Notes: generated from the letters alone by a model not told the origin. A stretch of DNA of 64,000 nt from an uncultured Candidatus Saccharibacteria bacterium (GCA_947253285.1 CAMXXV010000001.1:124001-188000); one strand, 5' to 3'; counted from the stretch's first letter, positions 52,617-61,236 are shown. Translations and numbers: made by a program.

Positions 52617-52674
52617 ATATTTCTATTATATTAGATAACAATAAAAAGTCAATAAAGTTTTGTTTGGTACCAAA

Positions 52675-52726
52675 AAGACGATTCATCCACCGCAAACTAT
52701 AGGTGCTCGCGACCATGAATCGTCTT
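52675..52726. repeat. Hairpin module 2 (of 2)
   Basis: AAGACGATTCAT/ATGAATCGTCTT closing a 28-nt loop that begins CCACCGCA and ends GACC. Compared with module 1 one A-T pair has become G-C on both sides, and the loop edges are kept while the loop centre differs, so the fold is conserved. Confidence 0.85.
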
Positions 52727-52869
52727 ATGCCTTTATTCTATCAAACTTTGACAGAGAAATCAATTACTGATAATTTACTCAAAGCTAAAAAGATATATTA
52801 GATAGTCTTACATTATGTAAGCATATTGGGTATATTAATATTAATATCATTGCAATGAAGGGAGAAGTG

Positions 52870-53196
52870 ATGCGTCCATATAGAGTTAGACGAGGCCGTA
52901 ATGTGTATACGTTTTACAAAGAAAATAAAGGCGACAAGATATATTGGGTAGATCATGATGTAATACATTCAGATACGGGTGAGCTTAGCGTTATAGAGGG
53001 CGAACTCCTAATTTCCTTTGACCGGCACAATATGCTTAATTTATGGTGCGATTATCCGTGGAACTTTACGCCAGAGCAAAAGGCGCTGTTTGATAAAGAA
53101 AATCCATACTGGGCGAACTTCTTCAAACGCCGCAACGGCACTGAACCACCGATAGTCGACGAGAATGGTGTTGGCACGATACACTTTAACGACTAG
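52870..53196 (+). CDS. Small hypothetical protein
   Basis: 108 residues, soluble. A conserved-looking C-terminal block reads NFTPEQKALFDKENPYWANF. I associate similar blocks with uncharacterised actinobacterial proteins but cannot confirm this. The start is ATG 52870, because AAGGGAG (52857-52863) lies 6 nt before it and after the alternative ATG 52855. Confidence 0.6.
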   Translation: MRPYRVRRGRNVYTFYKENKGDKIYWVDHDVIHSDTGELSVIEGELLISFDRHNMLNLWCDYPWNFTPEQKALFDKENPYWANFFKRRNGTEPPIVDENGVGTIHFND

Positions 53197-53227
53197 CTTA
53201 GAGATGGATAAGTAATGTAATTTATGG

Positions 53228-53233
53228 TATAAT
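53228..53233 (+). promoter_or_regulatory. der extended -10 box, leaderless
   Basis: TGGTATAAT; the -10 ends 7 nt before ATG 53241. Confidence 0.55.
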
Positions 53234-53240
53234 GTGATAT

Positions 53241-54665
53241 ATGTCAAACCGCAAACTACCTCTCGTTGCTATCGTCGGCCGCACTAATGCCGGCAAGTCT
53301 TCGCTATTTAACCGCTTGGTTGGGTCGATGGATGCTATCGTAGCGCGCGAAGCGGGTACGACGCGCGACTCGGTTTATCGGCGGGTAGAACACAAAGAGG
53401 GGGCGTTTATTTTAATTGATACGGCTGGTTTGAAGGATGCCCCAGCGGATGAATTTGAGGCGACAATTCAAGACCAAGTGAACGATGCTATTCAGTCGGC
53501 GGACGCGATTTTATTCGTCAAAGACTGCACTGAGCCGGCCACTCAAGATGACCGCGCGCTTGCTAAGAATATTTTGCGCTCGGGGAAGCCGGTAATTTTG
53601 GCACTTAATAAGACTGACATTAAAGGGCACTACGGCGTGGAGGAATATTTGCGCCTCGGTATTAAGGCAGAGGATATTATTCTAACCAGCGCTGAGCACA
53701 ACCGTGGTATTGAGCAGCTGTTGCATGCTATCATGCAAAATATTCCACATGTGCACGCTCGCGAAGCCGACGAGGTAATCAAGGTTGCCCTAATTGGTCG
53801 TCCAAATGCTGGTAAATCACATTTATTCAATACGCTGGTCGGTAAGCAGCAAGCTGTGGTAGCAAATGTGGCTGGTACGACGCGTGACATTAATCGCACT
53901 AGCGTGCGTTATCACGGTAAGACGATTGAGCTACTAGATACGGCCGGTGTGCGTCGTAACGGTAAAATTGAGCAGGGTATTGAGAAATTTAGCGTGTTAC
54001 GAACAGTGAGCGCGATTGAAGAATCGGATATTTGCTTGTTGCTGATGGATGTTAACGAGCTTAATACTGCGTTGGATGCTAAGTTGGCTGGGCAAATTAT
54101 CGATGCCGGCAAGGGGTTGATAATCGTTGTGAGTAAATGGGACTCAGTGATGGGCAAGGACGCCTATACGAGGGACGCTTTGGCCCCAAGTATTGCACGT
54201 ACTTTTGATTTTGCTCCATGGGCGCCGCTCATCTTTACTTCATCAGTAACTGGTCAGAATGTCACCAAATTGTTTGATTTAATTACTGATATCGCTGCTA
54301 CCCGTTGTCAGACCATTTCAACTAGCAAGCTTAATGATTGCTTAAAGAAATGTATTTTACACCATCAACCGGCTGGGTTGAAGAATACACATCCAAAGTT
54401 GCGTTATGTAGTGCAAACGGATGTGACGCCACCGTGGTTTGTGATTTATGGTAGTAATTTAAAGTATCTTCATTGGTCATATAAGCGGTATCTGGAGGCA
54501 CAGTGGCGCGAAAGCTTTGGCGGCTTTGAGGGTACGGCGATTAAATTTAGTTTTCGCGACGAGAAGCAGATTCAGGCGAATCGCGAGAAGGAGCGTAAGC
54601 AGGCAGAGCGAGCAGCTCGTCGTGCGGCGCGACCAGCTAAGCCGGACAGCTCTAAATCTGAGTAA
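53241..54665 (+). CDS. der: Ribosome biogenesis GTPase Der (EngA)
   Basis: A tandem-GTPase protein for 50S subunit assembly, 474 residues. Two G domains are seen: GRTNAGKSSLFNRL and GRPNAGKSHLFNTL as P-loops (both NAGKS rather than NVGKS), with DTAGLKD, DTAGVRR, NKTD and SKWD. A KH-like C-terminal domain follows, then a basic tail of ~25 residues (KERKQAERAARRAARPAK). Leaderless start; terminator follows. Confidence 0.96.
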   Translation: MSNRKLPLVAIVGRTNAGKSSLFNRLVGSMDAIVAREAGTTRDSVYRRVEHKEGAFILIDTAGLKDAPADEFEATIQDQVNDAIQSADAILFVKDCTEPATQDDRALAKNILRSGKPVILALNKTDIKGHYGVEEYLRLGIKAEDIILTSAEHNRGIEQLLHAIMQNIPHVHAREADEVIKVALIGRPNAGKSHLFNTLVGKQQAVVANVAGTTRDINRTSVRYHGKTIELLDTAGVRRNGKIEQGIEKFSVLRTVSAIEESDICLLLMDVNELNTALDAKLAGQIIDAGKGLIIVVSKWDSVMGKDAYTRDALAPSIARTFDFAPWAPLIFTSSVTGQNVTKLFDLITDIAATRCQTISTSKLNDCLKKCILHHQPAGLKNTHPKLRYVVQTDVTPPWFVIYGSNLKYLHWSYKRYLEAQWRESFGGFEGTAIKFSFRDEKQIQANREKERKQAERAARRAARPAKPDSSKSE

Positions 54666-54671
54666 TAAAAT

Positions 54672-54693
54672 ACCCCCCAAATTATTGGGGGGT
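54672..54693. terminator. Terminator between der and the convergent small gene
   Basis: ACCCCCCAA/TTGGGGGGT with an ATTA loop; the T-rich side (TATTTTATT) is on the minus strand. Confidence 0.85.
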
Positions 54694-54705
54694 GTTAGGA
54701 TTTAT

Positions 54706-54993
54706 TTATTCTTCGCAAGCTTGCCAAATCATTAGACTGGTATAGTAATAGAGAGAGCTATTCCCATCGATGTAATGCGCTAGGCGAACTAATTCGCTTT
54801 CGGCGATGGCTCTGCCATCCTTCTCATTACAATATTTTATATAATGAATGACCGCGTCGCGGAACTCTGCGATATCTTCGTCGCTATCATGATGTTTGGC
54901 TAGTTTCTTTTCGGCTTCGCGCAGCGAGTCGTGTAACTGGTCATTATAGATAAGCGAAGCGAAGAAACGCTTCATACGTTTAAAAACGTTCAT
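54706..54993 (-). CDS. Small hypothetical protein with consensus promoter
   Basis: 95 residues: a basic, hydrophobic N-terminus (MNVFKRMKRFFASLIYND) and an acidic/helical rest (DSLREAEKKLAKHHDSDEDI...). Not recognised. AGGAGG precedes the start (rc 55000-55004 region), and a perfect consensus sigma-70 promoter drives it, so it should be strongly expressed. Convergent with der. Confidence 0.65.
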   Translation of the reverse strand: MNVFKRMKRFFASLIYNDQLHDSLREAEKKLAKHHDSDEDIAEFRDAVIHYIKYCNEKDGRAIAESELVRLAHYIDGNSSLYYYTSLMIWQACEE

Positions 54994-55034
54994 AATAATC
55001 CTCCGGAAGGTGCTGATTTTATTAATCCATTTAT

Positions 55035-55063
55035 ATTATAAGCTATTATGCTAATTTTGTCAA
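55035..55063 (-). promoter_or_regulatory. Consensus promoter of the 54993 gene
   Basis: TTGACA (55063-55058), exactly 17 nt, TATAAT (55040-55035). It is the only perfect-consensus promoter I found in the window. Confidence 0.8.
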
Positions 55064-55191
55064 GATGGTTGCGGTTATTTTGACAATTTGGCAAAACTTA
55101 GGCATGGGATTTGCGGGAATTGGCGTTGTATTACTAAAAAATACAACACTTTCAATGGGGTTCTCTGTTAATTGTGTGGATAATTTTAAGG

Positions 55192-55220
55192 TTGACGGCG
55201 GGTAATTTCTGCGATATAAT
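55192..55220 (+). promoter_or_regulatory. Promoter of the 55226 gene
   Basis: TTGACG (55192-55197), a 17-nt spacer and TATAAT (55215-55220), ending 5 nt before ATG 55226. Confidence 0.65.
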
Positions 55221-55225
55221 AACCG

Positions 55226-55783
55226 ATGAGGATTAAGAAAAAGAAAGAGAGAACTATGAGCGAGAATAAGTTCGATGAAGCAACCTTGCCAGATAAGCAA
55301 GTCAAGCGGTTACGCAGTTTACTAATTGAGGCCGAAAAGAATTTGGCTGCGGCCAAAGAGCTACTTTATTCAATTGTCGGTGATGACGATATGCCAGCAC
55401 GTACGGCGTCGGATGTAACCGGTAAGGTGATCGAAGGCGTTTTTGACGGCCAGACAATGCATGATAATGAGGGCAAGTCTTATCCAGTGCCAGCCAACTA
55501 TGCTTCAAAGTCAAAGTTGGTTGAGGGTGACATTCTAAAGCTAACGATTGCAAACGATGGTTCGTTTATTTACAAGCAGATTGGGCCAGTACCGCGTCGC
55601 CAATTGGTTGGCACGCTAGTACAGCATGATGGTGCATATTATGTAGAGGCTGGTTCACGCGAGTATCGTGTGCTACTAGCATCCGTGACGTTTTTCCGTG
55701 GCCACATTGGCGACCAAGTATCAGTAATTGTACCAGATGATAATCCTAATGCCGAGTGGGCAGCAGTGGAGGCGATTTTATAA
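55226..55783 (+). CDS. Conserved hypothetical protein with OB-like beta domain
   Basis: 185 residues: an N-terminal helical pair (QVKRLRSLLIEAEKNLAAAK) followed by a beta-rich part with the look of two small barrels (GKVIEGVFDG, PVPRRQLVGTLVQHDG, FFRGHIGDQVSVIVP). No family named. Two starts are possible: ATG 55226, which fits the leaderless pattern, or ATG 55256 after a purine-rich stretch. The stop overlaps the DsbA-like gene start (TAATG). Confidence 0.65.
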   Translation: MRIKKKKERTMSENKFDEATLPDKQVKRLRSLLIEAEKNLAAAKELLYSIVGDDDMPARTASDVTGKVIEGVFDGQTMHDNEGKSYPVPANYASKSKLVEGDILKLTIANDGSFIYKQIGPVPRRQLVGTLVQHDGAYYVEAGSREYRVLLASVTFFRGHIGDQVSVIVPDDNPNAEWAAVEAIL

Positions 55784-56622
55784 TGTTTAAGTATCAACCA
55801 GAATCAAAAGAAGCTAAATTAGTTGCTACGAATCGTTCTAAGGCGTTGACGTCTGTATTGATGATTGGCGGCTTGTTGATTGTTGCAATTATTTTTATAG
55901 TTTCAATAGCTATTTATAATTCAGCATCTAATGGCGGCAGTAAAACTAATGCTTCACGTAATGAGAATTTAGTCGCCAAGGCTGAACCAGCCAAGGATAA
56001 ACAAGATAACGGAGCAGACGAAGATAGCAAAAAGAGTACTATTCCAAAAGAGGCACTAACGCCAGTGACGGACCTCACCTCAAGTACTCATCTAATAGAT
56101 CACTTTGATGGTAAGCTTGGTTCTAAAGTTACTGTAATTGAGTATGCCGACTTTACGTGTCCATATTGCCAGAAGATTCATGCCACAATGAAGAAGATTA
56201 ATGAGGATTATCGCGATAAAGTACTGTTCGTCTATCGTTCTTACAACGTAGGTCATACCTACTCTACAATTACGGCACGTGCGGCAGAGGCGGCCTACAT
56301 TGTTGGCGACCAGGCTGGCTACTTTAAGATGGCAGATGTGCTATATAGCAATCGTGATTGGATGACGACAGATTATATTGAGGCACCTGCTCTTGATGCT
56401 AAGATAATTGATATGGCTAAGCAGGCCGGCCTTGACGGCAATAAACTACTATCAGTATTTAAGGCACATAAGGACAATACGATTGATAGTAAGCTAGCGC
56501 GTGACCGTGAATTTGGTGAAAAGTCCAATGTGAATGGTACGCCGACAGTTTTGGTTAATGGTATTCAGGCAAAACCAACCGACAGTGATATTCGCAGTAA
56601 AATTGATGCTGCATTAAAGTAA
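55783..56622 (+). CDS. DsbA-family thiol-disulfide oxidoreductase, membrane-anchored
   Basis: 279 residues. One N-terminal anchor (~20-42), a charged linker, then a DsbA-like domain with FTCPYCQKIH (CPYC active site) and cis-Pro loop NGTPTVLVNG. It should form or shuffle disulfides in exported proteins. ATG 55783 overlaps the previous stop; the longer frame from 55756 lies in the upstream gene. It is the second such protein here, after 44198. Confidence 0.9.
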   Translation: MFKYQPESKEAKLVATNRSKALTSVLMIGGLLIVAIIFIVSIAIYNSASNGGSKTNASRNENLVAKAEPAKDKQDNGADEDSKKSTIPKEALTPVTDLTSSTHLIDHFDGKLGSKVTVIEYADFTCPYCQKIHATMKKINEDYRDKVLFVYRSYNVGHTYSTITARAAEAAYIVGDQAGYFKMADVLYSNRDWMTTDYIEAPALDAKIIDMAKQAGLDGNKLLSVFKAHKDNTIDSKLARDREFGEKSNVNGTPTVLVNGIQAKPTDSDIRSKIDAALK

Positions 56623-56623
56623 A

Positions 56624-57091
56624 ATGGACTCGTATTACACAGACGGTAGCACGGCGCCATGTAACCCTGGGCCCGGTGGGTTTGCGGTCATTAAAAATGG
56701 TCAGCCCTATCTAGTCGGCAGTGAACCGGTTGATAGCGCTGTGTCAAATCGGCAGACTACCAACATTCGCATGGAGGGGTTTGCTTTAATGGCGGCTCTA
56801 ATTGATGCTGATGGTCGACCATGTCGTATTACTACTGATAGTCAGTTTTGGCTAAATGTGTTGACAAAATGGGCTAGCGGCTGGCAGGCGAAGGGTTGGC
56901 CAGATAAAATTAAGAACCGTGATATTGTAATTAAGCTCTACGAGTTATATCAAGCTTCGCAGGCTGATTTGCAGTGGACTAGGGCACACGTTGGCACAAC
57001 TTACAATGAGATGGCGGATACGTGGGCTAATTTAGCGCGCAAAGCTGGCGTGGTTGGCACGGTACCGGCAGATTCAATTGAGTGTAAATAG
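56624..57091 (+). CDS. rnhA: Ribonuclease HI
   Basis: Cleaves RNA in RNA-DNA hybrids. The 155 residues carry the catalytic acids and His: D in YYTDGSTAPCNPGPGGF, E in NIRMEGFALMA, D in RITTDSQFW, and H in WTRAHVGTTYNEMADTWANL with the final D in MADTW. Starts 2 nt after the DsbA-like stop, so probably in the same operon. Confidence 0.93.
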   Translation: MDSYYTDGSTAPCNPGPGGFAVIKNGQPYLVGSEPVDSAVSNRQTTNIRMEGFALMAALIDADGRPCRITTDSQFWLNVLTKWASGWQAKGWPDKIKNRDIVIKLYELYQASQADLQWTRAHVGTTYNEMADTWANLARKAGVVGTVPADSIECK

Positions 57092-57101
57092 CCATATCTG
57101 C

Positions 57102-57107
57102 TATAAT
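57102..57107 (+). promoter_or_regulatory. -10 box of the DUF4868-like gene, leaderless
   Basis: TATAAT ends 6 nt before ATG 57114, placing the start of transcription at the start codon. Confidence 0.55.
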
Positions 57108-57113
57108 GCAGGT

Positions 57114-58253
57114 ATGAATAATGAACAAGTAGAGGGTAACCCGGAGGCGAATGATGTCAATCCGGAATATGACGCTGAGCTAGAGGCTGCGCGTAACCAA
57201 GATGAGGTGACAGTGGATACTACGCCACAGGTTGAGCACCATGCGCCTGAGCGGCCAGAGGAACTGAATCGCACTAATAGCTTTGATATTTTTGCGTGGG
57301 GTAATAATCTATCGCGCATCAAGAATGACCTTAAGATTGAGCTGTTTTTAGTCAATAAGCACTATACGGTTTATCAACTGCCAATCGCAAGTGAACTATT
57401 GCCGCAGGTGGCACCAGTATTTTTATTGGGTGTACTAAATGACATTGAGAAGGGTGCTGGACTAGGTTTGGAGGTGCGAGCCTACGAGAAGTCGGAACAA
57501 GAGCCTGGTGTACTGCTGTATTCCACGCGTAAGCAAGTGTCGAATGCAAACCATGTGCTAAATATTATTGAGCATGAGCGCGAAACAATTGAGGCGTTTG
57601 ACGAGTATAACCATGAGTTTAAGACCATCAAGATGGTGGTGGCGCGGTTTACACACAAGGATATCGAGCCATTTTATATAGTGAAGCAGCTGGCTGGCGC
57701 AAGCAGCCTTAACGAGCGCACTGCTTGGCAGATTGATGACAACGGCAAGCTTGATACATTTAAGGCAACTACAGCCTTTAAGGTGCCGACGGACAACCAA
57801 GTGCTGATTTGCGGTAATGCGGCAGCAGAGGGTGAGGACACTAACCAACGCATCTTTGCTTTTGCGCCAAAAAAGTTTGAAGCGATGTTTGGCTACAACT
57901 TCAAAAAGCAGTCGATTGCCGACAAGAAAGTGGAGCAGATTTTGTCACATTATGACCTTAACTTCCCAGATGGGCAAGATTTGAACACAATGATTGCTGG
58001 TAAAACTAAGCTAATTAATAAGCTACAGAAGTTGGATATCGGCACTAAGACCCAAGAGGAACTAGTGCAATATGCTGAGGATATGGCACTCAACTTGATG
58101 ACTACCGATAGCGGCGCGATTATCATTATGGATAACAAAGACCTTGATACTTTTGTGAGCCTATTAAACGACGACTTTATGACCTCAGAGCTAACTGGTT
58201 TTAAGTACGAAGTTAAGGGCAAAAAGCTGCTTGAAGGCGGCGACGGAGAATAG
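57114..58253 (+). CDS. DUF4868/KwaB-like protein
   Basis: 379 residues, soluble. After an acidic N-terminal stretch (~60 residues) the middle and C-terminal parts resemble DUF4868, the family of the Kiwa anti-phage protein KwaB: QRIFAFAPKKFEAMFGYNFK, then helices, then a block reading LLNDDFMTSELTGFKYEVK at the end. No KwaA-like membrane protein is adjacent, so a Kiwa system is not claimed. ATG 57114 is chosen over an in-frame start at 57054 because the promoter lies between them. The yvcK gene begins 2 nt after the stop. Confidence 0.55.
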   Translation: MNNEQVEGNPEANDVNPEYDAELEAARNQDEVTVDTTPQVEHHAPERPEELNRTNSFDIFAWGNNLSRIKNDLKIELFLVNKHYTVYQLPIASELLPQVAPVFLLGVLNDIEKGAGLGLEVRAYEKSEQEPGVLLYSTRKQVSNANHVLNIIEHERETIEAFDEYNHEFKTIKMVVARFTHKDIEPFYIVKQLAGASSLNERTAWQIDDNGKLDTFKATTAFKVPTDNQVLICGNAAAEGEDTNQRIFAFAPKKFEAMFGYNFKKQSIADKKVEQILSHYDLNFPDGQDLNTMIAGKTKLINKLQKLDIGTKTQEELVQYAEDMALNLMTTDSGAIIIMDNKDLDTFVSLLNDDFMTSELTGFKYEVKGKKLLEGGDGE

Positions 58254-58255
58254 CG

Positions 58256-59257
58256 ATGAATGTTGGCCCGCGAATTGTGGTAATTGGTGGCGGTACAGGG
58301 TCGTTTGTGGTTTTGACTGGGCTTAAGAGTTATGCACGGCATTTGACTGCACTAGTTAGCATGGCAGATAATGGTGGTTCGACGGGTCAGTTGCGCGATG
58401 AGTATGGCGTGCTGCCACCGGGCGATGTGCGCCAGTGCTTGGTGGCGTTGAGTGCCAGTCCGCGAGTGCGCGACTTATTTAACTACCGCTTTGACGAAGG
58501 CATTATGGCGGGACACGCTTTCGGTAACCTATTTTTGACTGCGCTTGAAAAGATGACTGGTAGCTTTGCTGACGCGGTGAATTTGGCGGAAGAAGTATTG
58601 CGCGTGGACGGCGCCGTTTTGCCCGTGACACTAGATGATATTGAGCTAGAAGCGCATGACGGCAAGCGGGTGATTTGTGGTGAAGATTTATTGACTGAAT
58701 CGCAGCTATCGAATAGGCCATTAATTAAGGTTAAAAAGCGAGTGGGGCATGGTCGGGTGCATATCAATCCTGCGGTAGTTGAAGCGATTGAACGGGCCGA
58801 TTTAATTGTGGTGGCTCCAGGTAACCTGTATAGTTCATTATCGCCGGCCTTGGCAATTCCCGAGATGGGCAAGTTACTATCACGTGCGCCAGCCCGCAAA
58901 GTTTATATTGCAAATTTGGTTAACAAGCCTGGCCAGACGGAAGGCTTTGCGGTGCATGACTATGCGAATGAGCTAGAGCGAATTGCTGGTGCGAAGTTTA
59001 TCGACTACGTGATTTATAATATTTGTCAGCCATCAGAGGAACTACTTACTTGCTACGCCAAGGCGGGCGAGCGACCGGTTAAAATTGATGAGGCAGCGCT
59101 TAAGCAGGCGCACTACAAGTCGATTGGGGCCAAACTGTTGTCACGCCAGATTTGGCAGAATAATTCTAAAGTTGACCCGTTGGCCAACCAGCGTTCGCTA
59201 ATTCGTCATAATCCGGATGCAGTAGCACGGGCGATTATGAAGCTTTATTTTAGCTAA
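58256..59257 (+). CDS. yvcK: YvcK/CofD-family protein (gluconeogenesis factor type)
   Basis: 333 residues: IVVIGGGTGSFVVLTGLK, MADNGGSTGQLRDEYG and PPGDVRQCLVAL are the YvcK/CofD-like blocks, followed by VVAPGNLYSSLSPAL and an N-P-rich region KVYIANLVNKPGQTEGF. YvcK proteins affect cell-wall synthesis and carbon use in Gram-positive bacteria; UDP-sugar binding has been reported. Tightly follows the DUF4868-like gene and may be co-transcribed. Confidence 0.9.
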   Translation: MNVGPRIVVIGGGTGSFVVLTGLKSYARHLTALVSMADNGGSTGQLRDEYGVLPPGDVRQCLVALSASPRVRDLFNYRFDEGIMAGHAFGNLFLTALEKMTGSFADAVNLAEEVLRVDGAVLPVTLDDIELEAHDGKRVICGEDLLTESQLSNRPLIKVKKRVGHGRVHINPAVVEAIERADLIVVAPGNLYSSLSPALAIPEMGKLLSRAPARKVYIANLVNKPGQTEGFAVHDYANELERIAGAKFIDYVIYNICQPSEELLTCYAKAGERPVKIDEAALKQAHYKSIGAKLLSRQIWQNNSKVDPLANQRSLIRHNPDAVARAIMKLYFS

Positions 59258-59332
59258 ATTATGTTGCTTATGATAAAATGTGATATAATTAGGTTATATA
59301 GACCTAAAGGATAGTGAAAGGATGGGATCGAA

Positions 59333-59758
59333 ATGTACGCAATCGATGAAAAATTTGTCGACGAGTTGGGATTAACCGATTTGAAGCCAGAAGAAAAGCG
59401 CGAATTCGCCGAGCACATTAGCCGCGAGCTGGAGCAGCGCGTGGGTGACCGTTTGACCAATGGCATGAGTGATGAATTGCTAGATGAATTTGGCTATTTT
59501 GTGGATGGCGATGAAGATGGGATGAATAAGTGGTTTGCCGCTAATATGCCTAATTTTCGTAACGATGCTGAATATCAGCAGTTAGCTGCTAGTCAGCCAG
59601 ACGCTCCAGAGCAGGCTTTAATGAGCCAATTCGGTGCTTTGAAGTGGTTACAAAAGAATCGTCCTGATTATCAGGAAGTAGTACGTAATACTTTAGATGA
59701 GCTGAAGCAAGAGATTATCTCAAGCCGTGAAGCGATTTTGCGCGGCGCTAATAGCTAA
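59333..59758 (+). CDS. DUF5663-like protein
   Basis: 141 residues, helical and acidic. The N-terminal part (FVDELGLTDLKPEEKREF, EHISRELEQRVGDRLTNGMS) matches the small DUF5663 family that I associate with candidate-phyla-radiation genomes. A leader with GAAAGG precedes ATG. Function unknown. Confidence 0.65.
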   Translation: MYAIDEKFVDELGLTDLKPEEKREFAEHISRELEQRVGDRLTNGMSDELLDEFGYFVDGDEDGMNKWFAANMPNFRNDAEYQQLAASQPDAPEQALMSQFGALKWLQKNRPDYQEVVRNTLDELKQEIISSREAILRGANS

Positions 59759-59785
59759 ACTGGCGATAGTCTATCATTGAAGCAC

Positions 59786-59810
59786 AAATGCCCCCGCTTT
59801 GGGGGTATTT
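59786..59810 (+). terminator. Intrinsic terminator after the 59333 gene
   Basis: AAATGCCCCC/GGGGGTATTT with a GCTTT loop (one G-U pair) followed by T residues. A promoter begins 3 nt later. Confidence 0.85.
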
Positions 59811-59812
59811 TA

Positions 59813-59842
59813 TTGACAGCGTGGCGTTGGTTTGACTAAAAT
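59813..59842 (+). promoter_or_regulatory. Promoter of the M16 peptidase gene
   Basis: TTGACA (59813-59818), an 18-nt spacer and TAAAAT (59837-59842). Leader with AAAGGGG. Confidence 0.65.
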
Positions 59843-59871
59843 ATTAATAGTTTAAATTAGTAAAGGGGTAC

Positions 59872-61161
59872 ATGAAGTATAACGTAACGGAATGCCAGCT
59901 AAAGCGTGGCGGCAAGGGGTTGATGATTAATGTTCCGGGGGCGACAGTGATGTCGTCGCGGATTCAATTTATTGCTGGTAGTAATTACGTTAAAGATTAC
60001 GAGCATAAGTCAGAGGCGGCGCATTTAATGGAGCATATGGCGTTTGGCGCCAACCGTGATTTTAAATCGGTGGCTGACTTTGAAGCCGTCTTTACGAAAA
60101 ATGGCGCCTACCATAACGCTGGCACTGGCGATATCGGTATGACTTACGAGTCGTTTTGCGCGGATTTTGAGTGGGATCGTATTTTACAGCTGCAAGCGGT
60201 GTCGATTTGTACACCAAAGTTTACTGAGGCAGAATTTAAGAGCGAGATGGGCAATGTGAGAAGCGAGTTGTCGGGCTACCTGTCGGAGGCTGGTTGGATA
60301 ATCAACCCACTGATGTGCCAAGCTCTAGGTGATAAGACCAAAACTGTGCCAGAGAGCTTGGAATCACTAAATAATATTACCGTGGATGACATCCGTGAGC
60401 ATTGGCGCCGTACTCACATGATGAATAACATGCGCTTTATTATGGCGGGCGATTTTACGGGTGACCGTTTGGCGCGGGCCGAAGAGATTATGAACTCATT
60501 TACGTTGCCAGAAGGTGAACGTTTTGAACGCGTGGCGGACAAACTTCATTCGGCGCCAGCTATCTTGGTGTATCGTGAAAATGTGCCAGAAATCGTTTTG
60601 AAGATTAAATTGCGGTTGCGCCACGCTTTAAACAAGTCTGACCACTATGCGATGATGCTCTTGAACCATATTTTGACCAGTACGATGCGTTCGCGCATTA
60701 ATGGTGATGCACGCCGTCGGGGATTGGCTTACTATGTCACCTCTGGTTCCTACCGTGATTTATTTGAGAGTGGGTGGAATTTTTCAACTGAGGTGTCAGA
60801 GGCGAAATTGCCAGAGTTAATGGATTTGATTGTGCGCGAGTTAAAACGTGTTTGTGCAGGGGATATTTCAACTGATGAGCTAGATGCCGCGAAGTCATAC
60901 CGCTTGGGGCGATACCAGATGGGAATTCAAACGGTTGACCAATTAGTCGGGTTAATGTCATCGGCGTACTTTCTGAAGGGTGAAATCAACAATTATGCTG
61001 AGATACCAGAGTTACTCAATGCAATAACTGTAGAGCAGATGGTACGAGTGGCAAAGGAGTTCTTTGCGGGAAATTGCTGGGCACTAGGGCTATATGGTAA
61101 GACTGGCCAAGATATGGCCGACCAAATGCAGGCCAAATTTGCCGTGCTATTTGATAAGTAA
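59872..61161 (+). CDS. M16-family zinc metallopeptidase
   Basis: 429 residues with the inverted zinc motif HLMEH (HxxEH, ~residues 49-53) and a downstream glutamate in NVRSELSG. Two M16 half-domains are present, as in processing-peptidase-like proteins that act as dimers. Likely role: degradation of small peptides or processing; no signal peptide seen. Follows its own promoter; ends in the terminator/promoter element at 61178. Confidence 0.9.
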   Translation: MKYNVTECQLKRGGKGLMINVPGATVMSSRIQFIAGSNYVKDYEHKSEAAHLMEHMAFGANRDFKSVADFEAVFTKNGAYHNAGTGDIGMTYESFCADFEWDRILQLQAVSICTPKFTEAEFKSEMGNVRSELSGYLSEAGWIINPLMCQALGDKTKTVPESLESLNNITVDDIREHWRRTHMMNNMRFIMAGDFTGDRLARAEEIMNSFTLPEGERFERVADKLHSAPAILVYRENVPEIVLKIKLRLRHALNKSDHYAMMLLNHILTSTMRSRINGDARRRGLAYYVTSGSYRDLFESGWNFSTEVSEAKLPELMDLIVRELKRVCAGDISTDELDAAKSYRLGRYQMGIQTVDQLVGLMSSAYFLKGEINNYAEIPELLNAITVEQMVRVAKEFFAGNCWALGLYGKTGQDMADQMQAKFAVLFDK

Positions 61162-61177
61162 GCATTTTGTGCTATAC

Positions 61178-61206
61178 TTGACATTGACAGCTTGTATTAT
61201 TATGAT
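61178..61206 (+). promoter_or_regulatory. secE-nusG-rplKA promoter
   Basis: TTGACA (61178-61183), a 17-nt spacer and TATGAT (61201-61206). A second TTGACA (61184-61189) is tandemly repeated. The -10 lies within the preceding terminator hairpin. Confidence 0.65.
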
Positions 61207-61217
61207 ACAAGCTTTTT
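61189..61217 (+). terminator. Terminator of the M16 gene overlapping the secE promoter
   Basis: AGCTTGTAT/ATACAAGCT with a 7-nt loop and TTTTT. The -10 box of the secE promoter is within its loop and 3' arm. Confidence 0.75.
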
Positions 61218-61236
61218 AAGTTAAGGAGTGTGAAGC

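Noticed and set aside
52566..52726. A short CRISPR array.
   Set aside because: Only two units, each an internal palindrome with variable loop, 109 bp apart; no cas genes and no regular spacers.
57054..57113. An earlier start for the DUF4868-like gene.
   Set aside because: The extra 20 codons lie in rnhA and its stop plus the promoter; ATG 57114 fits the -10 box.
57114..59257. A complete Kiwa defence system.
   Set aside because: Only a KwaB-like protein is seen; the partner KwaA (small polytopic membrane protein) is not adjacent, and yvcK is a different family.
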